A stretch of 64,000 nucleotides of DNA from Rotaria macrura (taxonomy: Eukaryota; Rotifera; Eurotatoria; Philodinida; Philodinidae): assembly GCA_900239685.1 (NCBI GenBank), contig OENT01000516.1, positions 1 to 64,000 of the forward strand. Direction: 5' to 3'. Below, piece by piece: positions 25,320 through 39,300 of this stretch; position 1 is the stretch's first letter; every line of letters begins with the position of its first letter. The notes under the pieces are model-generated. The model was given only the letters and a program-made list of their open reading frames with translations, searched no databases and was not told the DNA's origin. The translations under genes and the position numbers were made by a program.

Positions 25320-27488
25320 CGTCTTTTTTTCTAAGTCAATAACACCCTATCTGAAATCTTGAGTGAGAGTGTCCTTCGGATCCTATCGTGGGAATTCGAC
25401 AGAATCTCATGTGAGTTTTCGACCCACCTCTTGTAAATGTCACCAGGTACTAATTATCACTTAATTAAGAAAATAGGGTTGTCGGATCCTTCTATATATA
25501 TATCGATCTCTCCAAATTCAATCGTATTTTATCGGTTGATTCGAAAACATACGATAGAGTCAGATCCGGTATCGAACTGATTCACCTGGGCTCGTGTGGT
25601 GCGAAATACTGAAAGCACGCTAGGTTTTTAATCATAACTCTGATGAACAAGGATTGCTAGCGCTCTTTTTGCAGGGTACCTAGAGACACTTATCGTACGT
25701 ACAGCATATAAAAAATCAGCTCCCTATAAGCTAAATTTCAAGAGATATATGTATTACAATTCTGCGAAGTCACGCCCCTAACAAATGGTTTTACCCATAT
25801 AGAGCTTACTTGCATGTTTTATTCAATTAATTTGAAGGCATTCATCTTTGGCATTGATAGTTCTTCTATTTGTTCATGGTTGGATAATTTTTTGCAGTTT
25901 TAAAATCTTTTTTCGATAGAACGCCATATGATTGTGGATCGATAGATTTTATTGTTCTTTTATTTCGATGACGTGATGTAGATACAGAAACTATCAAGGT
26001 GAAATATGTTCAAAAAAGATCACGTTGCTTCATTATTAAGAACGATATATTGTCGTGGAGAGAGCAATAGGATATTTATACTGTTGAACATGTTGAACAA
26101 GTTTATTATGGACCTGATCATCTTTCATTCTAACTGTTAATCAGAGAATGATGAACGAATACAATGTGTAAATAGATAACTTGTTCAGATGTCTATTTCT
26201 CCATATTCTATTCAAAATTTCTTTCTCGTGTTCAAAATTGACTCTTAAGCGACCACACCCCCTCTTAAAAAATCAATTTAGCTAAAATTTACTAACTTTT
26301 AGATGTATACCTACTCATATGAAAGAAACTGTCCACTCTCGATTGTACTTAAGTTTATTGATTTAATGTTGAAATTCAAAGACATTACACAACCTTTTCT
26401 TTCTGCACCCTTTCAAAAAAAGAAAATAAGGTTTTTCAGAAAACTTTGATCTTCAAGGTCTTTCAAGTTTCTCTGTTATTGTTTAGCAGTTGTGGATACC
26501 TTTATATATGTTCTTTGTAATCAGTAATATAAGATAATTTAGTAGAAAGTTCTTTTTATACCAGTTTATGTGGAACATGTATTGAATTATGGTATTGGCG
26601 ACGATCGCTCTACAGTGCTTCTCACCGTATAAAGGGGAAACTCGAGTACTACTACATAAATGCGGTGCGAAGCACCACATTAACAAGAAAAATACAAGAA
26701 AAGTCATCGAAAACGTGCAAACATCGCCGCAGAAGTTGTATTATTCTATTTAGGAGTCGCCGAAATATTTAAAAGAACTAAAAATTTTTAACAGGGACTG
26801 CCGTTCAAGTCATCGGTTTCACTGTACTTGCATTTTTTTCCCAGTAGAACAGCGACAATAGAAGAAGTATGCTTACAATTTCAAAATATAAAGTAAACGT
26901 GAGACGAGTGAAGAAAGGAAAAGAAATTTTGTTTCTTCTCTTCAGCTACTGCTACGATGGTTACTTTCTAGTGTTATTTTTCTACCTCATATTCTCTTAA
27001 AAAACGTATAACGTTGTAAGTTTAGAACACACATAGGAATTCAATCCATTGAAATCATTTCTCGTATCGTCTTATTTCTAATTGAATATTTTCATCCGAA
27101 GCATGAGTGTATATGTCGTAAATCTCCATCTTTTGAAGAATTTTCCAAAGTCTTGAGTTACGAAGAATGCACTTCGATAATCAGACAAAACTTGCTATAC
27201 TTTCTTTCGATTTTAACGAAAAGATCAAACAACGACGATTTTGGAAATTTTTAGTAATTCAGAGAATATTTAGTCTTCAAAAGATAAATCATCTTTTGTT
27301 TATATGATTCATAGATATATTCATAGGAGTGTTTAAGATATTATCGTGATTATTGGAAATTTTTGATGATTTCTGAAATTTCCAGAACATATAGTAAGTT
27401 GGATGTTATTATTTATGCGTGGTAAAAAGCTATATCTTAAGACATTATCAGGACATATACTTTACTGCTGAAGCTTCACTCTGCCTTA

Positions 27489-27960
27489 CCAAGCAGACAA
27501 AAATTTTTCAAAAACACGTTTAAGCACCCGGAAATAGACGAAAAATCGAGAAAAGTGGACGTGTTTGAATGACAGTCGACGTTCCAGATTGTCAATGAAA
27601 AACGCTTATTTTCCCACCGTCTTGTTCGTTTAATCTCGTTTTCAGCCAAAAAACGCTTGTAAATACATAAAAAAAGATCAATCGTGGTCGTCTTATTAAT
27701 AATTGAGAACTCTTTTATTATGATCCCGTCATTGATAACGACTATGGTATAAAAGACTGCTGTTTCTCTTTTGTTATGCATTTACAAGCGTTTTTTGGCT
27801 GAAAACGCGATTTAACGCACAAGAAGATGAGAAAATAAGCGTTTTTTATTGACAACCGGGAGCGGGTACGTCGATTGTCATTCAAACACGCCCACTTTTC
27901 TCGATTTTTCGTCCATTTCCAGGCGCTTAAACGTGTTTTTGAAAAATTTTGTCTGCTTGG
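27489..27960. mobile_element. Fold-back MITE, 472 bp, arms of about 175 bp
   Basis: The left arm starts CCAAGCAGACAAAAATTTTT and the right arm ends with its reverse complement (GTCTGCTTGG). The arms stay aligned for about 175 bp, through CACGTTTAAG, GACGAAAAATCGAGAAAAGT, AACGCTTATTTTC and CAGCCAAAAAACGCTTGTAA. A non-repeated centre of roughly 100 bp separates them. Arm identity is high (about nine in ten by eye), so it is fairly young. No transposase. Short frames on the minus strand here are simply mirror readings of the two arms. Confidence 0.85.
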
Positions 27961-28289
27961 ATTGTAAGCCGTTTTCGACAGACGACCATATATGATGGTA
28001 ATACCGTTTTTTTTTGGATGTATAAGCATGCTGTTGCTTTGGTATTTTTGTTTAACTAGAATTTATTCATCAGTATAACTCATATAATTACACTGAATTC
28101 TTTCACCGTTTTACAAGAATACGATAGCAAACGTATTATAGATTATTGTTAAGACACAAATAAAAATGAATTTCTTTGTAGGATGAATATTTTCAGGAGT
28201 TTTTACATATTATCTATACGAAGTCTAAATCTGCGTAATAAATTTAGCGTCTGTCTATAGATAGTATTAAAACTTGAAAAATACGAATC

Positions 28290-28720
28290 ATGTATCGATG
28301 GACTATTAATATGATATTAATCTTGTGCTTCATATTCAGTGCATCATGTACTGACTATGATTTATGCATGATTTCATATGTTATTCTATTCTACTTTTAC
28401 TTCTAGTTCAAGCAAACCAGAATGAATTGGTTGACGTAAAGAGTCATTTTAATCAATCGAAAGAGCTAAAATTGCCAATTAAAAATCGTTACCGAGTATT
28501 CAAAATTATTTCAAATGATCAATCACAACTTTCATCGTTTTCAAGCTTTGAAAACAATGAACCCTTGGATACCGAATATTCGAAGTTCTATCGTTATGGA
28601 AATTTTCCATTAAGTGTTTCAATTATTCTCATATGTTGTTGTTATTTTCGTTGTTACGAATTTTGTACAAAGGGACGTGATTCTCATTTAAGAGAGGTTA
28701 GAGAATTTCGAGGAAGTTAA
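28290..28720 (+). CDS. Small signal-peptide membrane protein, orphan (2 exons, 123 aa)
   Basis: Exon 28290-28347 encodes a hydrophobic leader (MYRWTINMILILCFIFSAS). A 59-nt GT-AG intron follows, and exon 28407-28720 completes 123 residues in phase. The predicted ectodomain (about residues 21-84) is polar, with one NQS sequon. A short hydrophobic segment, about residues 86-100, runs into a Cys-rich juxtamembrane stretch (CCCYFRCYEFC) and a basic tail (KGRDSHLREVREFRGS). The cluster of membrane-proximal Cys suggests palmitoylation. I do not recognise the family. The match of signal peptide, intron phase and membrane segment argues for a real gene; it lies 813 bp upstream of the EEPD1 orthologue on the same strand. 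Confidence 0.6.
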
Positions 28721-29533
28721 TCTATGAATTGTTTGTAATATACTCGTAGTTTTCTATGATTTTTATTCAGAATGGTACGTATTTCTTTCAGATATTGAGC
28801 AATCGTATGTTTGATGACTATATTTTTCCAATTGTGTTTGTATTTAGTTATTTGACGATTCGCTTGATAATTGTTTTTAATAAGTATGCCATTTTTTTCC
28901 TATTGATCATGATGAAGTTTTTGAATATTATATGCGTTTAATTACCTTTTCGTTGCTTGTATAGACACTATTGTATTTCTGCCACTTATTCGTTATTCTG
29001 TTATCTGTAAATATAAAACTAAAGTATACACCACTGATGCTACAACGTTCATATAATTTTTTAATAGTAACAGTTGATTATGGAATTATCACTATAACTG
29101 AACAATGCATGGATTGATATGGCTAGGCCTTAATTAATAATTCAACCATGACTAGTTACTTATCATCACCTTCTATCAGCCAGTTTGTTTTTTAACGAAA
29201 AATACGTCTGATTTTAATCGTTCCTTCATTTTTGTGAGAAAGCTAAATCGTCATTTACCTTTTTCTTTTCATTCTATGTTGAATTTCAACATCGTAAAAG
29301 AGCAATCACCAACCTAACCTGTCATTTTTGTATCCTTTACTTCGACAAAGAATACAAAAAAGTCGTCGAAGACTGATTTATACATTTGTCTCTTCTTCGT
29401 AAACTGAATCATCAGTATCAACAAATATCGCAAAAGCATGTTTTTCTTACAAAGAATAAATTTATCATTTTTTACGAGTCATTCTTTTCTTTTGCATGAA
29501 ACAAATAGGGCAATACTTCAAGCATAACACGAT
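28721..29533. other. Intergenic, nothing recognised
   Basis: AT-rich spacer between the small membrane gene and the EEPD1 orthologue. Presumably 3' UTR and promoter; no motif can be named. Confidence 0.45.
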
Positions 29534-31669
29534 ATGAGTAGCTCAACTAATTGTCTACCAATATCATTTAGAAGTTTTCATTCATTATGTCGTCGTCGTT
29601 CAATGTCAAAAGTAGCATGTAATCATCAAGAACCACTTGATGACATTACAGTGAATATAAATTATGCATCAGAAAATGAACTATTATTATTACCTGGCAT
29701 GAGTCGAAGATTAGCAAAAAATATAATCAAGTTTCGAAAAGAAAATAATGGTTTTGAGCAAATTAATGAACTCTTACTTGTTGATGGAATGACTCCGTCT
29801 TTATTCGAACATCTTTATGCTGATCTTACTATTGATTCATCGTCTGATTTGTCGTCGGATAAAAAGAAACAACGTATAGATCTAAATTTAGCATCTTACG
29901 ATGAATTGTGTTCAGTAGATGGATTAACATCAAATCTCGTTCGACGAATCATTGAACATCGAGAAAGAAAAGGATTATTTTCTACTATCGAAGATTTATC
30001 CAAGATAAAAGGAATTGATCGCACTGTTTTTAAAACTGTTCGACCTCATGTTACCGTTGATCCTGAACAAATTAGAACTTGTATTAAAGATCCTACATTG
30101 TATCATCTTGTTTCGATGTTAAATCGAAATGATAATGATGGAAAAGATATTTTTTCATTTGTTTCACTCTTACTAGAAACACTACCGATTGAAATACAAA
30201 CAACATTGCTTTCATCGCCACCGTTCAGTTCAACTGTTATTCATCATAAGAATCATACGGATAAAAAAAATACTTTTCGTTTTGCTTCATGGAATTTACA
30301 ACAATTAACATATGATAAAATACAAAATCCAGGTGTCAGAGAAGTTATCTGTCGTGTAATACTCGAAAATGAGTAAAATAAAAGATAGAATCTTTTGCTA
30401 TCGATTTAATTTTTTCTTTGCTTAGTTTTTCATTAATTGGTATTCAAGGTATTGAAAGTAAAAATGCACTCGATTCTATTATACAAGAATTGAATAATCC
30501 GACGATGCCATCTATTCGAAATTGGTCAAAGCGCCATTCTGGAGAATGGAAATCTACTACCAGTGAGATCTCGAACGACACATTACAAGTAAATTTCAAT
30601 AAAAACATAATGTTTGCTCTAACAACTTTTTTTTCGTTCGATTTTACTATAAAAGAAATCTGGATATCTTGGATTTATCTATGATGAATCAATTGGTATT
30701 GAATTTAAACAAGCGTCTTTATTACCATTTAAAACATATTTTACTCAATTGCCATATATTGCTATATTTCGAGTATATAATAAAATCGAATTGGTTTTTA
30801 TTAATATTCATTTAATAGCGAAAGAATTCGATTCCTATGATCAAGAAGAAAAAGATGAAGCTAGATCATTGTCTGTACTAGCTAAAGCAATGAAGAATAC
30901 CATCGGTAAGATTGCAGGACTACACTTGCTACTTTCTTGTTTCTATTTGACTTTGTTTAGTATTTCACACTGTTTATCACATATTTTATTTTCCTTTCAA
31001 AATAAGCTAGTCAAGCGTTTTTTAATTGAAAAAAAAGAGATCCGTATTTCTGGCAGTGTATGTGAGTGTCAGTGTCGAGTTTTCTAGTGAGAGTACTTCA
31101 CACGCACACCCACATTCGCAACGATACCAATGCTCACGAGCTAAATAATAGTTTTTATTAAGCAAGTATTATAGTTATCGAACATCACATATAATGCTCA
31201 TACTTAATATGACTTACCAGTTATTTTTATGTAATACTGAATGAATCGATTTTACGAAGCGTTTTGGAAAAATATTGAACATTAAACTTGCTACTTTTGA
31301 TTTTTAAGAACAAAAACATGTCATCATTTTCGGAGATTTTAATAGTCTGCCAACGTCTTCAGAATTTGAACCATTAGTTAACTGTAATTATTCATATGTT
31401 ATTCAACAAAATACAAATATTAGTTTAAAAGAACCACTAGGATCCACTTGTGTTGATAATATTTGGCTTTCACGGGAAGCGAAAAGTTTATGTAAAGGTA
31501 AGATTAATATTCAATAGACAAATTAAAGTCTACATATTGATTTTTTTTTGTCTAAGATTCGGGAGTTATTCGTGACAATCTTTCACATATTTGGATTCCA
31601 ACTGGTTGGACTTGGGGTGGTTTAGTGAGTGATCATTGTCCGATTTGGATCGACTTCGATCTATCTTAG
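29534..31669 (+). CDS. eepd1: EEPD1 orthologue: HhH plus endonuclease/exonuclease/phosphatase domain (5 exons, 517 aa)
   Basis: Exons 29534-30372, 30426-30588, 30656-30905, 31309-31497 and 31557-31669 join in phase to 517 residues (human EEPD1 is 569). Two helix-hairpin-helix modules of ComEA type lie at about residues 38-100 (ASENELLLLPG) and 115-175 (ASYDELCSVDG). The EEP (DNase I-like) domain begins at 248 with FRFASWNLQ, followed by NPGVREVICRVILEN, which closely parallels human EEPD1. Catalytic elements seen: Asn in SWNLQ, His in NIHLIA, Asp427/Asn429 in GDFN, and SDHCP (505-509). The metal-ligand Glu normally in a Gln-Glu pair is not there; residues 286-290 read IQGIE. The human N-terminal myristoylation Gly2 is absent. 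EEPD1 is implicated in stalled-fork processing and, separately, in lipid homeostasis. AATAAA at 31871-31876. Confidence 0.92.
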
Positions 31670-33398
31670 TTAGAAATTCATGCAAATTTTAGCTTCTTCT
31701 TGAATATTTTTTATAGCCCTATATACATATATATGTTTACAGACAATATTAACTTATTCTATGAACTCATCCCTAGTATTATTTTTATAAAGCAGTATCT
31801 TGGCTTGATTTAGGTTTTATTTTACTAAAATACACTGTATTTTATTGTATGTGATTAAAATAGTTTGTAAAATAAACGAAATAGTCACTTTGAAAACATA
31901 ATTTTAAAAAATGATCTCTATCATGATTTACTGATCAATCATAGAATGATTGTTATATAATAATTAAATTGTCTGTTTATTATATATCAATGGTAGTAAA
32001 AAACAATTATTTTTAAGATCATAAACATTTTAATTGATTAACTGATGTAGAAAATTGACATCGTATTATGTATTTTAATGTCATCGACATCTGTACTTGG
32101 CATACTTACGATCTTCGTTCCCAGCTTCAAGTTTATACAATAGCAACTACTTTTATTGTAAACATAATACGGCAAAACAAAATTTGTTTTAATTGATCAA
32201 CAGTTTGTTATTATGTTGATCAACTTTTACCTCATTCAAATTCTTTTATTTATTCGTTGCAATCAGATGTTAGAGGAAGCTATAGTGACACAAAAGGTAT
32301 CTCTATATGTTTCTTACACAGCATCTGTATCTGCACTACATGATAACATGAAGAAAAATAGATCATACAATATGACATGTATTCTAATTTCTACGTATGT
32401 CACATGGTTTGATGCTTCTCACGTGATATTTTGTGTCGCATGATGAAAAAGTTAATTTGACACAACGTTATGTTCTGGCTACCTGTTAGAAGACGAAAAA
32501 GTAACAAGTTCATAAACATGTGCTTTGCCGACTTTTTCAGAACAACAGTACTTTTGATTCTCAGCTTTTCTGATAGGAACATTCAAGTGAATATGTGTAA
32601 CATTCAAAACTCATATCCTCAAGCTGAACTATTGAGACCCATCCAATTTAGAATGGTAAAGAAGGAACTCCCAATCTTGATCCAAGGACTTTTATTACTA
32701 CTCAACAACGTACAAAATGTTGAAAATAATTTTGGTTATCAGAACGGATAGTTATGTTTTCCAATGGCAGTCACATTGACTAACAAATTTCAATTATGAT
32801 TAACAAACTAGATAAGTGTTTTATTGATAATTTATCAAGTCTGCTGATCTAATAATTATGTATTTAGTTAATATACAAAACATTCTTTTATGAAAAGACT
32901 ACTGTAAAAGAAATGCATAAAAACATATGCATCATACAGAACATAGAATCTTATAATAGCTGGGAATTGGAATTGATCTTAGAATTTCATAACGTATTCA
33001 ATCAATTTTCATTTAATGATCCTTCTTCTTTTTAATATTCAAGATGATCAGACGATGGCATTACGAAAAGATCTGAATTGATACTGAGCTGAGCCGTTGT
33101 AGAATTAGATACCATTGACAACGTTACCAATAACAATGTAAATTTGATTTTCTTTTCGAATTCAAAGAGAAGAATTTATTTTCATCTTTCAACGCACGAA
33201 ACTGACGAGTCAATGAATAGCCCAATAAACATAAACTATGTTGTAGCGCAGAAAATGCAAGCGAAACAACATGCTACAAAAACACGCATACGAGAAAAAA
33301 GCCTAAAAACAAAGAAAAAAGAAAAAGACGACAAAATCATGATTTCTATTTGCTAGACAATGAAATATCACTGAAGCTTTCGAGAAAAAGAAAATGAT
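31670..33398. other. Spacer between two convergent genes
   Basis: Lies between the 3' ends of the EEPD1 orthologue and the PARP gene. It contains a poly(A) signal for the former at 31871-31876 and otherwise stop-rich AT sequence. Short open frames here have no splice partners. Confidence 0.5.
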
Positions 33399-36300
33399 TC
33401 ATCGACGAAACTGCACAAGATAACGAAGAGCCACTTGTGATTCATCGTATACAATATATTCATTATAATTAAGACCACCATAGCCAGGTTTAATATCCGT
33501 GTTATTAATCAATTTACCGAGTGGCATACGCACACCTAACAAAGAACAACAAGTTCAGAATAAGCATTTAAAGATAAAAGGAAGACGAATTTCTTTGTCT
33601 TTTTTTTTCTAACAACAATACAAACCATAGTTTCGGGTGATTGTGTATCGTGGATCCGGTATATTTCGACCAACACCTTTACGACTTTGATATTGACTTA
33701 AATCCAGTTCTGTTGTATTGTCATCATCATTATTATATAAACCAATTTCTTTTATCTTGCCCAAAGCAACCTCGCACAAGATCATAAAACAACGTTCATC
33801 GCCATTTTGTGTTATACCTGAGCAGTAGCCAAGACTTTTCGAAAAGGTATCCGCAGTATAAAGTCCCTAAAAGTACAATAAAAAATTATACAAGATGACC
33901 TTTGTTTTACGATAGATCTAACCATTCAAAATCTTCCCAAAAATTACCACTAGCTATGAGTCTATACAAAAGGCAAGTTTAACTACACAACTTTGGATGA
34001 TTTCATTGTTGGAATACTCCATCCATACTAGCTAGAAGAACACATCTATATTGTAAGATACTCATGATATTACCGAAGGGTCAGTCTGAGATAAATAGCC
34101 ATTAATAACTAGTTTAATATATATGTACAAAAAAGTATGTTCGGATATGTGTCGAAAACGGTGACTAATCAGTATGTTCTTGCTCGATCTTCAGATAAAT
34201 GTCCACTCAAGAATATCAATGATGAGATGATCATCTTTACAGTAAAACTAAATAAAGCCTACTACATTTAAAACGTGAGCTATTCTCAAAATTAAAGTAA
34301 ATACTTCTATTCAAGAAGGGACAGGTGATGGGTATTGAACTACTGTCTTACTTAGGTCGCCATATGATTAACATATAAAATAACTTGAGTTGATTAGACT
34401 ATGGTTTCGCTATATGATCAATGCTATTATTTTGAATTGATCAACATATGAAATTATCTGTTATATTATTTGTCATGGGTTCTTAGAAAGTAGATTTATT
34501 TTCTAATGATTACGAAAATAAAAGTAAGCGGATATATACACAGGTCATTAAAGTGTTGGAAGCAGTGGAAATAAATTGCATTCGATATAAATACGATGAA
34601 TCACAGTGCTCTTTCCGAATTGAGAGGGTGAAAAAGATAATCGATGAAAATGAATCCGCTTTGATTCGCTGAATTAGATTGATGAACGAACATCTGAAAT
34701 AAGGCTGCATTATTCTACACTCTCATAGATAGGCATACCCTATACTGAGGGCCCATTCTTGTGTTGTATTTTAAAACTCTTCGTGTATTTTCTACTTAAC
34801 TATTCAACGTGTCTCTTTTTCATTCTCCATCTTCTTTTTTAGTACTGGAGCACTCATTTAGAATCTCTTCTGTTCCTTTTACTTTTATGTCTTTTTTTCA
34901 TTTTCTTCTCTTCTGTGACGTTTTTACTTCTTTTTCTTGTCATCTCCTTTTATCTTTGTGTTATTTTAAGTATCTTCAGACGTTACAATGAAGTTCACTC
35001 AAAAACAATATGGGTGGTTTCCATAGTTAAGATTTTTCGTTTAACGCATTTTATATGAGTATGATAAAGCTAAAGCATACGAGTAAGAGTCATTGTCGGC
35101 CAGTATTCTTTTTTGTTTCACGATAGTAATTTGATCTAATCTTATTACAAACAATTTTCTAAAGTCTCTATGACATAGATTTTCAAATAAAAAATAAACG
35201 TTTAACTGAATCTATCAAATGAAATCATTTATTATCAGCCGTTAAAGTAAATAAATAGTCTACACATTTATTACCTTTCCAAATAAGCTTCCTGTTGTTG
35301 TTGCACCCGCAGGTCCAACAAGAAGTCCTTGAAAAATAGAATTAAAAATTAAACATATTATTAATAATGCCACAAAAAACGCATCGTCTTTATTATATAC
35401 CTCGACTTAGTATACTAATTAAATTACAAATACTAGTTCCATGCCATAGTAAATAGTGATTATCAAGATTAGATTGAAATATTCGTTGATCTTCATTGGG
35501 ACGTGCAATTTTAAATATCTGTTCTACTTTAATATTTGATGTACTAGCCCATATATAACGTAAAATTAATTGTGAATCAATATCATCTTTATTCATAGCT
35601 TCGAATTGACAATTCATTGATTTATATAAATAATCTAATGGTGAAATACTTTTTAAATTGATTTGTGCTCCTAAAAATATTTTACATGACAATTCAAGTT
35701 CAAGTAAATCGTAAATTTTTTGTTCTTGTTTCTTCAACATTTGCTCGTTATCAATAACAGGTAATTTTTCATCTGTATAACCACGTTGTGGTACAATTGC
35801 ATAAAATTCATTTGTATATTTATAAATTTTTTCTAAGCACAATTTTAATTCGTTTTGTTGTTCGATTGTTTTAGAACGTTGCATTGCTAAATTTAATTCA
35901 TGTTTTTTCTCAAGATTTTTCTTTATTTCAAGTAATACGTCACGTGCTTTGTGTAATGTTTCACGATTTAATTGTGATACAGGCATCCATTCAATATCTA
36001 ATTGTGTCTTATCAATATTCATTCGTATAGCTTGACGATTAATTAATGTCTTGAGAAAATCTTTAAATACGGATGATTGAAGTTTCGATGTTGAATGTGC
36101 TTGTTCAGTTTGCAAACGATTAAAATGAAAGGGTACAGGCGAATATTTAAATCTTTCTCGTTCATTTAATTTCATTAATCTATATTTTTTAGGTTTGATT
36201 TCAAATTGATTTGTATCTTTCCAGATGTTACCAGTTTTTTCACGAAATACTTTTAAGAATTCTTTTCGACATTCATCTAACGATGAATAGGGTGTTAATT

Positions 36301-39300
36301 GATATTGACCATCATCACCGATACGTCCCCAACGTGTAAATAGAAAATATAGATTATTTTTACTTTTATGTTTTATTATTTGCATGCGATAGAAATTATA
36401 TAAACCATGTATACCATAACTAACATCGATTTTTGTTAGACGTACATCATAGGGCTCATTTTTATCGGTATCAATTAAAACTTCACCTGTAATATGCATG
36501 CCAGACAAACGATCAACTTCATAAGCGGTATTTTGTTTATTTAACGGATGTTTCGATACATAAGTATCAATAAATTGTTGTGCATCAGCATAGAAATCTG
36601 GTCGATCGACTAAAAGATTTTTATTTGGATCGTTCATGTAAAAATGTTCGATGGTTGCTTGAGTAGATTCTGTTTGATCATTGATTAGTTTTGTTAATTC
36701 ATCGCATAAATATTGACAACCATTGATGGCACCATATTGTAATGGTGATAAACCTGCAAGATCATGTTTGGTTAATGATGCACCTGATGAATGAAGCAAC
36801 CGAAGTAATTCAATGTTACTCGTATAGGAACCATCAGGAAATGGTTGTACTAAATGATGTATACACGTACGACCAAGAGAATCGCTTGCATTTAAATCAA
36901 TTGATGATGTCACTTGAAAATCATCTTTTTCATTCTTATTACTCGATGCTTCATCTGGCAAAGTTGATGAAACTGTTGTTGCGCCAAGAAAGAATGGTTG
37001 AGTGTTTTTCACTTTTAAAAGTCTTGCTCTCGAACCAAAGTTTCGCGTTGTTGTCAATATTTCATCTTTTTCTTCGGGAGTGTAATCCTTATTGAGAAGT
37101 AGTTTAACAATATCTATGTTGTTCTATAATTAATGAAAAAGAAACAATAAGCATTAATATTAACACAAAACAGAATAAAAATCAATAGGATGGATTGGTA
37201 GTGTACGAATGCAAAACGTTTTTTATTTCTGGAAAAGAAACGAATGTTGTAATTTTTATAAAAATTTACTTTTAATTTGTGCGTATAATATTTGACGTAA
37301 AATATACATTGCATTGAAAACTGAAGTTCGGATGATGAAGATTATTGAATAGTACTCTTATAGTGATGATTTTGAGTAAAAAAACCAAGTCAATGAATCT
37401 TTTTTATAGTTAATCTATGTTTTGTAATACGTACAAATGATTTCTTTTTCTTGAAGTTAATTTTACTAGAGTAATATCATTTGAATATATGAAAAACATT
37501 TCTTTTTTATTTTCCTAGATAATTCTTCGAATTCTCTTCTTATATCATAAAATATAAATTCAGTTCTATTTATCGACTATAGAGTCGGTATTGTGTCAGT
37601 TTTCTGCACATTCACATTTAAGATTTACTGCTCATCTAGTTCTTTTAACATGGAAGATGTTTAATATTCTAGAAAATGCTTTTAAATATCAGTCCGCTTG
37701 TTGGTTGAAACTATCTATAACTGATATAAAGTAACGATTCATGGAATAATCTGAGTGGTAAAGTTTTCCTGATTTCTATTTTCAACGTATTGAAATTTCA
37801 ACCACTTCCTTAAACAAACAGTATGTTTACGTAAAAACTTGACTCTCAATTTCATATTTCTTCATGAAACTGATATTTTTTCATTGTGCAAACTTTAGTT
37901 TTCGTTAATATTTCTTTGATTGAAATAGAAATATATGAACAATATTTATCCAAACATTTTTCACTTCTTACGAATGATTCAATCGAACTTCAGTAGTTTT
38001 AAATTCTTATGGATTATTATTTAAAAAAATTACATTATAGTTCGACTTTATTAACTTAGTAGATTAAACAATCTCGTACTTTCCTACGACTCATAGTATA
38101 CATCGAGCAAATACTGCTTCGATCAAGAAATCGATTTGGCATCTGATGATGTTTCGTCTGTAGTTGTTTCGAGTCCTTTATTTGGAGTATAATTTTCTTT
38201 TTCATTCATGCCGACGAAACCAAGTAAGTATCGAGCAAATTTCACTTTGTCTAGTGTCGAAAATAATAACCAAAATCCTATATTTCGATGATGAAAATTC
38301 TTATTTTGAATTTTATCAACATAATTGATGTCCTCAATTGTTCGTTGCTTTTTTTCTTATTGGCATGAATCAAACATATCATCATATTTCGTTTACCTTA
38401 AGAACGGCATGTATAAGAGGTGTACGTTTTTCTTCATCAGGATAGTTAACATCAGCATTGAGTTGAAGAAAAAATTCAACAAGTGGAAAATTATTGTGAA
38501 CTATTGCATTGATCAATGGAGATGTTCGTACGTTCGTCGATCGATTATCAGATTTCTTCGGTGGATAAAGATTCTTTTCCATCGATGAATCAATATAACC
38601 AAACGATAATGGATTCATAGCTATTTCATTATCATAATTACATAGACAATCTAATTGCTCACTAGATGTTACCAATGAAGTTATTTGTTCATTTTTAAAT
38701 GATGTATCTGAGGCAATCTTCCAAAATAACAAACCCATAGCTGTATTATCGAATGAATCAGTTTGATTTAAATTAAATTCGATCGAATATTTTTCATGTA
38801 AAAAATTGATTAATATAAAATTTTGTTTAACACATGCATAGTGTATTGGATATGAACCATATTTATCTGCTATATTCCATTCTAGATGATAATCATGAAT
38901 ACATGTAAGTATTTGTTGTAATAAATTTTCATCGTATTGATTCATATTAGCTAATAAATGAAATAGATTTTGTTCTTGAGAATTTTTCGCATGTAGAAGA
39001 TTTTTATCCTTCGTCCGGAGTAAAAGACGGAGAACAAGATTAAGTTTATTGTTTAAAATGGCTGCTTCAAGAATTTGTATTACATTTAAATGAAAACGTT
39101 CAAGTTCATTCAATATTAATGATAATGCACCTTGCCAATCACGTTCAATAATTAAATAAATAAGTGAATGTTGTGAATATTGTTTATCTGATTTAACATC
39201 AACATATTTCCAATGCCATATATCTGCTTGATCTTCGTTTTTTGTCAATAATTTAGTTTTTTGATTATTAGGTATTGATTTTCTATTAGTGCTAGTCAAT

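Larger units (their letters stand above)
18116..28289. other. 10-kb gene-poor region with three inverted-repeat elements
   Basis: No gene could be supported here. Open frames are short and lack splice partners. Miniature elements at 18706-18914, 24561-25311 and 27489-27960 are listed separately. A small perfect hairpin (AAAAATCTTT ... AAAGATTTTT) sits near 20717-20745. 25560-25830 has less AT-rich sequence that may be another repeat, without ends I can define. Confidence 0.45.

Noticed and set aside
27476..28029. Two overlapping minus-strand frames sharing similar peptides
   Set aside because: They are mirror readings of the arms of the fold-back element and have no protein-family features.
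28756..28941. Hydrophobic open frame after the small membrane gene
   Set aside because: Composition is simply T-rich; no splice partner, signal-peptide logic or family match.
30749..31087. Open frame running past EEPD1 exon 3
   Set aside because: The first part is real EEPD1 coding sequence; beyond the GTAAGA donor at 30906 it reads into a 403-nt intron.
32213..32751. Possible small genes between EEPD1 and PARP
   Set aside because: Overlapping frames on both strands, none with splice continuity or recognisable domains.
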